The position numbers were made by a program, and so were the translations under genes. A stretch of 7,132 bases of DNA, from positions 1 to 7,132 of the forward strand of contig DBEG01000095.1 of assembly GCA_002293965.1 (NCBI GenBank). The letters are read 5' to 3'. This DNA comes from Actinobacteria bacterium UBA912. GTDB lineage: Bacteria > Actinomycetota > Coriobacteriia > Anaerosomatales > UBA912. The notes beneath the pieces were generated by a model that worked only from the letters and a program-made list of their open reading frames with translations, searched no databases and was not told where the DNA came from. Within the stretch, counting starts at the first letter, position 1. Each line of letters starts with the position of its first letter. Shown here piece after piece: positions 5,811-7,132 of the stretch.

Positions 5811-6935
5811 ATGATCGAACGGGATAGGCCGGTAAGGCCCCCATTGATCCCGAGGCAGGTCTATATCGCTGCGGGGGTTCTGGTCGTCATCGCGATCGTC
5901 ACACTTGCCGCAATCCTTATAGCGGGTCGCCTGGAACGTGTGGTCGTTCCCGATGTTGTAGGCATTTCCGATGGAGAGGCCGAGGCTCGACTAGCCATCC
6001 TTGACTTGCATATCCTCGTTGGCGAGCAGGTGTTCGATCCTGCGCCACCCGGCACCGTCTTGTCGCAAGAACCGACGGCGGGAGCCTCCGTTGCGCCGGG
6101 AACAGCTGTCACTCTCCGCGTTTCCGCAGGAATCGAGGAGTTCACGATGCCGGATGTCTTCGGATTCTCCTTACCTGTCGCTAGGGCACAACTTGAGGGC
6201 AGGGGCCTCACGGTGATCGAAGAGCAAGTAGCATCTGATGCGCCGATGGACACGGTCCTATCGACGATCCCTTCTCCCGGAGCAACCGTTCGAACCGGTG
6301 ACTTCGTTCGATTGCAGATCGCGGCCGCACCCGAGGATGTCTCCACCCTGCTGCCGCTCAATCTGACGGGACATGTGATCGCCATCGATCCCTCTCCGAT
6401 ACAGGTCCCACTGCCTCCATCCGCTGCTGCCTCGCCCACGGCCGCTGTCACGGATCCCACCCTAGAGGTCGCACGGCGGGTCGGCTCGTTGTTGGAAGCG
6501 GCGGGAGCCAGGGTCATCATCACACGTTCGATGGCGATGGAGAACACCTCGCCTGCGGTTCGCTCGGAAGTCGTGACGGGCACGATCTCGGCGATCATCG
6601 GCTTTGACTTGACGACTCGCGCCGAGGAGCCGGGGATATACATCCGCTCGCTCAATAGAGTGTCTGCGCCCGGCACCTATGACTCCGCTGCCAGCCTGGC
6701 AAGGGGGATCGGTGCGGCGTTCACCGAGGACGGAAAGACTACCACTCATGGCGAGATTCGTGGCGATCCTGTGACGACGGCGGTGACTGCTCCCGCAGTC
6801 CGGATCACCCTTGGGTCACTCGCCGTAGCCGAGGATGCGGTCATGTTCGCGGATCCCGCCTGGGCCGATTCAGTTGCACGCACAATCTACCGCGGGGTAG
6901 GCGAGTGGCTCACCGCCACGGGTCGCGGGCTTTGA
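5811..6935 (+). CDS. Membrane-anchored PASTA protein with a degenerate amidase_3-like C-terminal domain
   Basis: A 374-aa protein. A short basic cytoplasmic tail (1-17) precedes one membrane segment (about 18-39, VYIAAGVLVVIAIVTLAAILIAG), with the rest outside the cell. Two PASTA repeats, which in other proteins bind muropeptide or peptidoglycan, span about 44-105 (VVVPDVVG... ending TLRVS) and 111-171 (FTMPDVFG... ending LQIA). After a linker, residues about 188-368 follow the order of the N-acetylmuramoyl-L-alanine amidase_3 fold: HVIAIDPSP, LEVARRVGSLLEAAGARVIITRS, IIGFDL, and VRITLGSLAVAEDAVMFADPAWADSVARTI by pieces. The zinc and catalytic positions are replaced: DPGHGG reads DPSPIQ (193-198), SIHAN reads GFDL (264-267), and the late Glu of VEVGF reads Thr333. 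It is therefore probably a non-enzymatic cell-wall binding or regulatory protein. The start at ATG 5811 has GAAGGG (5797-5802) 8 nt upstream; TTG 5772 has no ribosome site. The amidase relation is inferred by eye. Confidence 0.85.
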   Translation: MIERDRPVRPPLIPRQVYIAAGVLVVIAIVTLAAILIAGRLERVVVPDVVGISDGEAEARLAILDLHILVGEQVFDPAPPGTVLSQEPTAGASVAPGTAVTLRVSAGIEEFTMPDVFGFSLPVARAQLEGRGLTVIEEQVASDAPMDTVLSTIPSPGATVRTGDFVRLQIAAAPEDVSTLLPLNLTGHVIAIDPSPIQVPLPPSAAASPTAAVTDPTLEVARRVGSLLEAAGARVIITRSMAMENTSPAVRSEVVTGTISAIIGFDLTTRAEEPGIYIRSLNRVSAPGTYDSAASLARGIGAAFTEDGKTTTHGEIRGDPVTTAVTAPAVRITLGSLAVAEDAVMFADPAWADSVARTIYRGVGEWLTATGRGL

Positions 6936-6938
6936 GAA

Positions 6939-6953
6939 GCGATTCCTAATCGC
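6939..6953. repeat. 6-bp dyad in the leuS upstream region
   Basis: GCGATT (6939-6944) and AATCGC (6948-6953) are perfect complements around CCT. It starts 4 nt after the PASTA gene stop and overlaps the proposed -35 of the leuS promoter. The following bases GTTCTG are not a convincing T-tract, so it is at best a weak terminator; an operator is equally possible. Confidence 0.3.
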
Positions 6954-6971
6954 GTTCTGCTCCGCTAGAAT
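6943..6971 (+). promoter_or_regulatory. Candidate leuS promoter
   Basis: TAGAAT (6966-6971) matches the -10 consensus at 5/6. TTCCTA (6943-6948), 17 nt upstream, is a weak -35 (3/6). Initiation 6-7 nt after the -10 falls at 6977-6979, on the ATG of the short ORF at 6978, implying either a leaderless transcript or a leader of only about 32 nt for leuS. Confidence 0.5.
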
Positions 6972-6977
6972 CCCAAG

Positions 6978-7013
6978 ATGACTACCATAAGCTGGCTGGA
7001 GGAGTGTCTGTGA
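6978..7013 (+). CDS. Candidate 11-aa leaderless upstream ORF of leuS
   Basis: ATG 6978 opens an 11-codon frame (MTTISWLEECL) that ends at TGA 7011-7013, overlapping the leuS GTG as GTGA. Its GAG GAG codons form part of the ribosome site of leuS, so ribosomes translating it would cover that site and end on the leuS start. No ribosome site precedes it, but the -10 box TAGAAT ends exactly 6 nt upstream, the spacing of leaderless genes known in actinobacteria. Two of eleven codons are Leu (CTG), including the last, and the rare-looking Ile codon ATA is fourth. This is suggestive of coupling or amino-acid sensing but could be chance for so short a frame. Confidence 0.35.
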   Translation: MTTISWLEECL

Positions 7014-7132
7014 ATCGCGATTACGACCCGAGTTCCATAGAGCCCAAGTGGCAACAGGCGTGGAAGCGGGATGATCTGTACAAGGTCATCGAGCAACCTG
7101 GCAAGCCCAAGTACTATGTACTCGAGATGTTC
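7010..7132 (+). CDS. leuS: Leucyl-tRNA synthetase, N-terminal 41 codons (cut by window edge)
   Basis: Class I aminoacyl-tRNA synthetase that charges tRNA(Leu). Only the first 41 residues are present. They begin MNRDYDPSSIEPKWQQAWK and end KYYVLEMF, directly before the point where the family has its PYPSG-HxGH signature. The IEPKWQ segment and YYxLEMF ending are diagnostic of LeuRS among the class I enzymes. The start is GTG 7010, with a strong GGAGGAG site (6998-7004) and a 5-nt spacer. It is transcribed in the same direction as the PASTA gene, 74 nt downstream, and probably has its own promoter. Confidence 0.95.
   Translation, partial: MNRDYDPSSIEPKWQQAWKRDDLYKVIEQPGKPKYYVLEMF

Noticed and set aside
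5861..6676. A 271-codon open frame on the - strand opposite the PASTA gene
   Set aside because: It is antisense to a gene with recognisable domains, its product is low-complexity Ser/Thr/Ala-rich, and no family is recognisable. It is typical of high-GC antisense frames.

Overview
The window is a housekeeping stretch of a GC-rich bacterial chromosome (about 60% G+C by eye, not computed). An actinobacterium is the best guess, probably a lineage outside the mycobacteria and streptomycetes, such as the Coriobacteriia or a relative. That rests on the order priA-def-fmt-rsmB, a class II (GlpX) fructose-1,6-bisphosphatase, a membrane-anchored PASTA protein, and a possible leaderless start. It is inference from gene content, not a phylogenetic placement. 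No mobile elements, CRISPR arrays, tRNAs or rRNAs were seen.

Bases 2-5304 (+ strand) hold five co-directional, tightly packed genes. They are the C-terminal two thirds of priA (replication restart helicase), def (peptide deformylase), fmt (methionyl-tRNA formyltransferase), rsmB (16S rRNA m5C967 methyltransferase) and glpX. fmt and rsmB overlap by ATGA, and the other gaps are 31-63 nt apart from the longer priA-def interval. def and fmt form the formyl-methionine cycle: Fmt puts the formyl group on initiator Met-tRNA and Def removes it from the nascent peptide. rsmB modifies the ribosomal P-site region. glpX is the metabolic outlier at the end of the run.

Bases 5301-5573 (- strand) hold a small FmdB-type zinc-ribbon gene that converges on glpX. 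The two stop codons overlap, and the likely terminator of the glpX transcript, a 9-bp stem with a T-tract, lies antisense inside the fmdB-like coding region.

Bases 5574-5810 are a 237-bp divergent intergenic region of lower GC. It carries plausible promoters for both flanking genes and a 6-bp dyad. Bases 5811-6935 (+) encode a single-pass membrane protein with two PASTA repeats and a C-terminal domain. That domain reads as an amidase_3 (N-acetylmuramoyl-L-alanine amidase) fold with the usual zinc-binding and catalytic residues absent, so it is probably a pseudo-enzyme. This is the least ordinary gene here.

Bases 6936-7009 are the leuS leader. A good -10 box sits 6 nt before an 11-codon ORF, which overlaps the leuS GTG start by GTGA. 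leuS (leucyl-tRNA synthetase) begins at 7010 and runs off the window.

No wholly new multi-gene system was found. The points worth a second look are the degenerate PASTA-amidase, the terminator embedded in the opposing gene, and the candidate leaderless upstream ORF of leuS.
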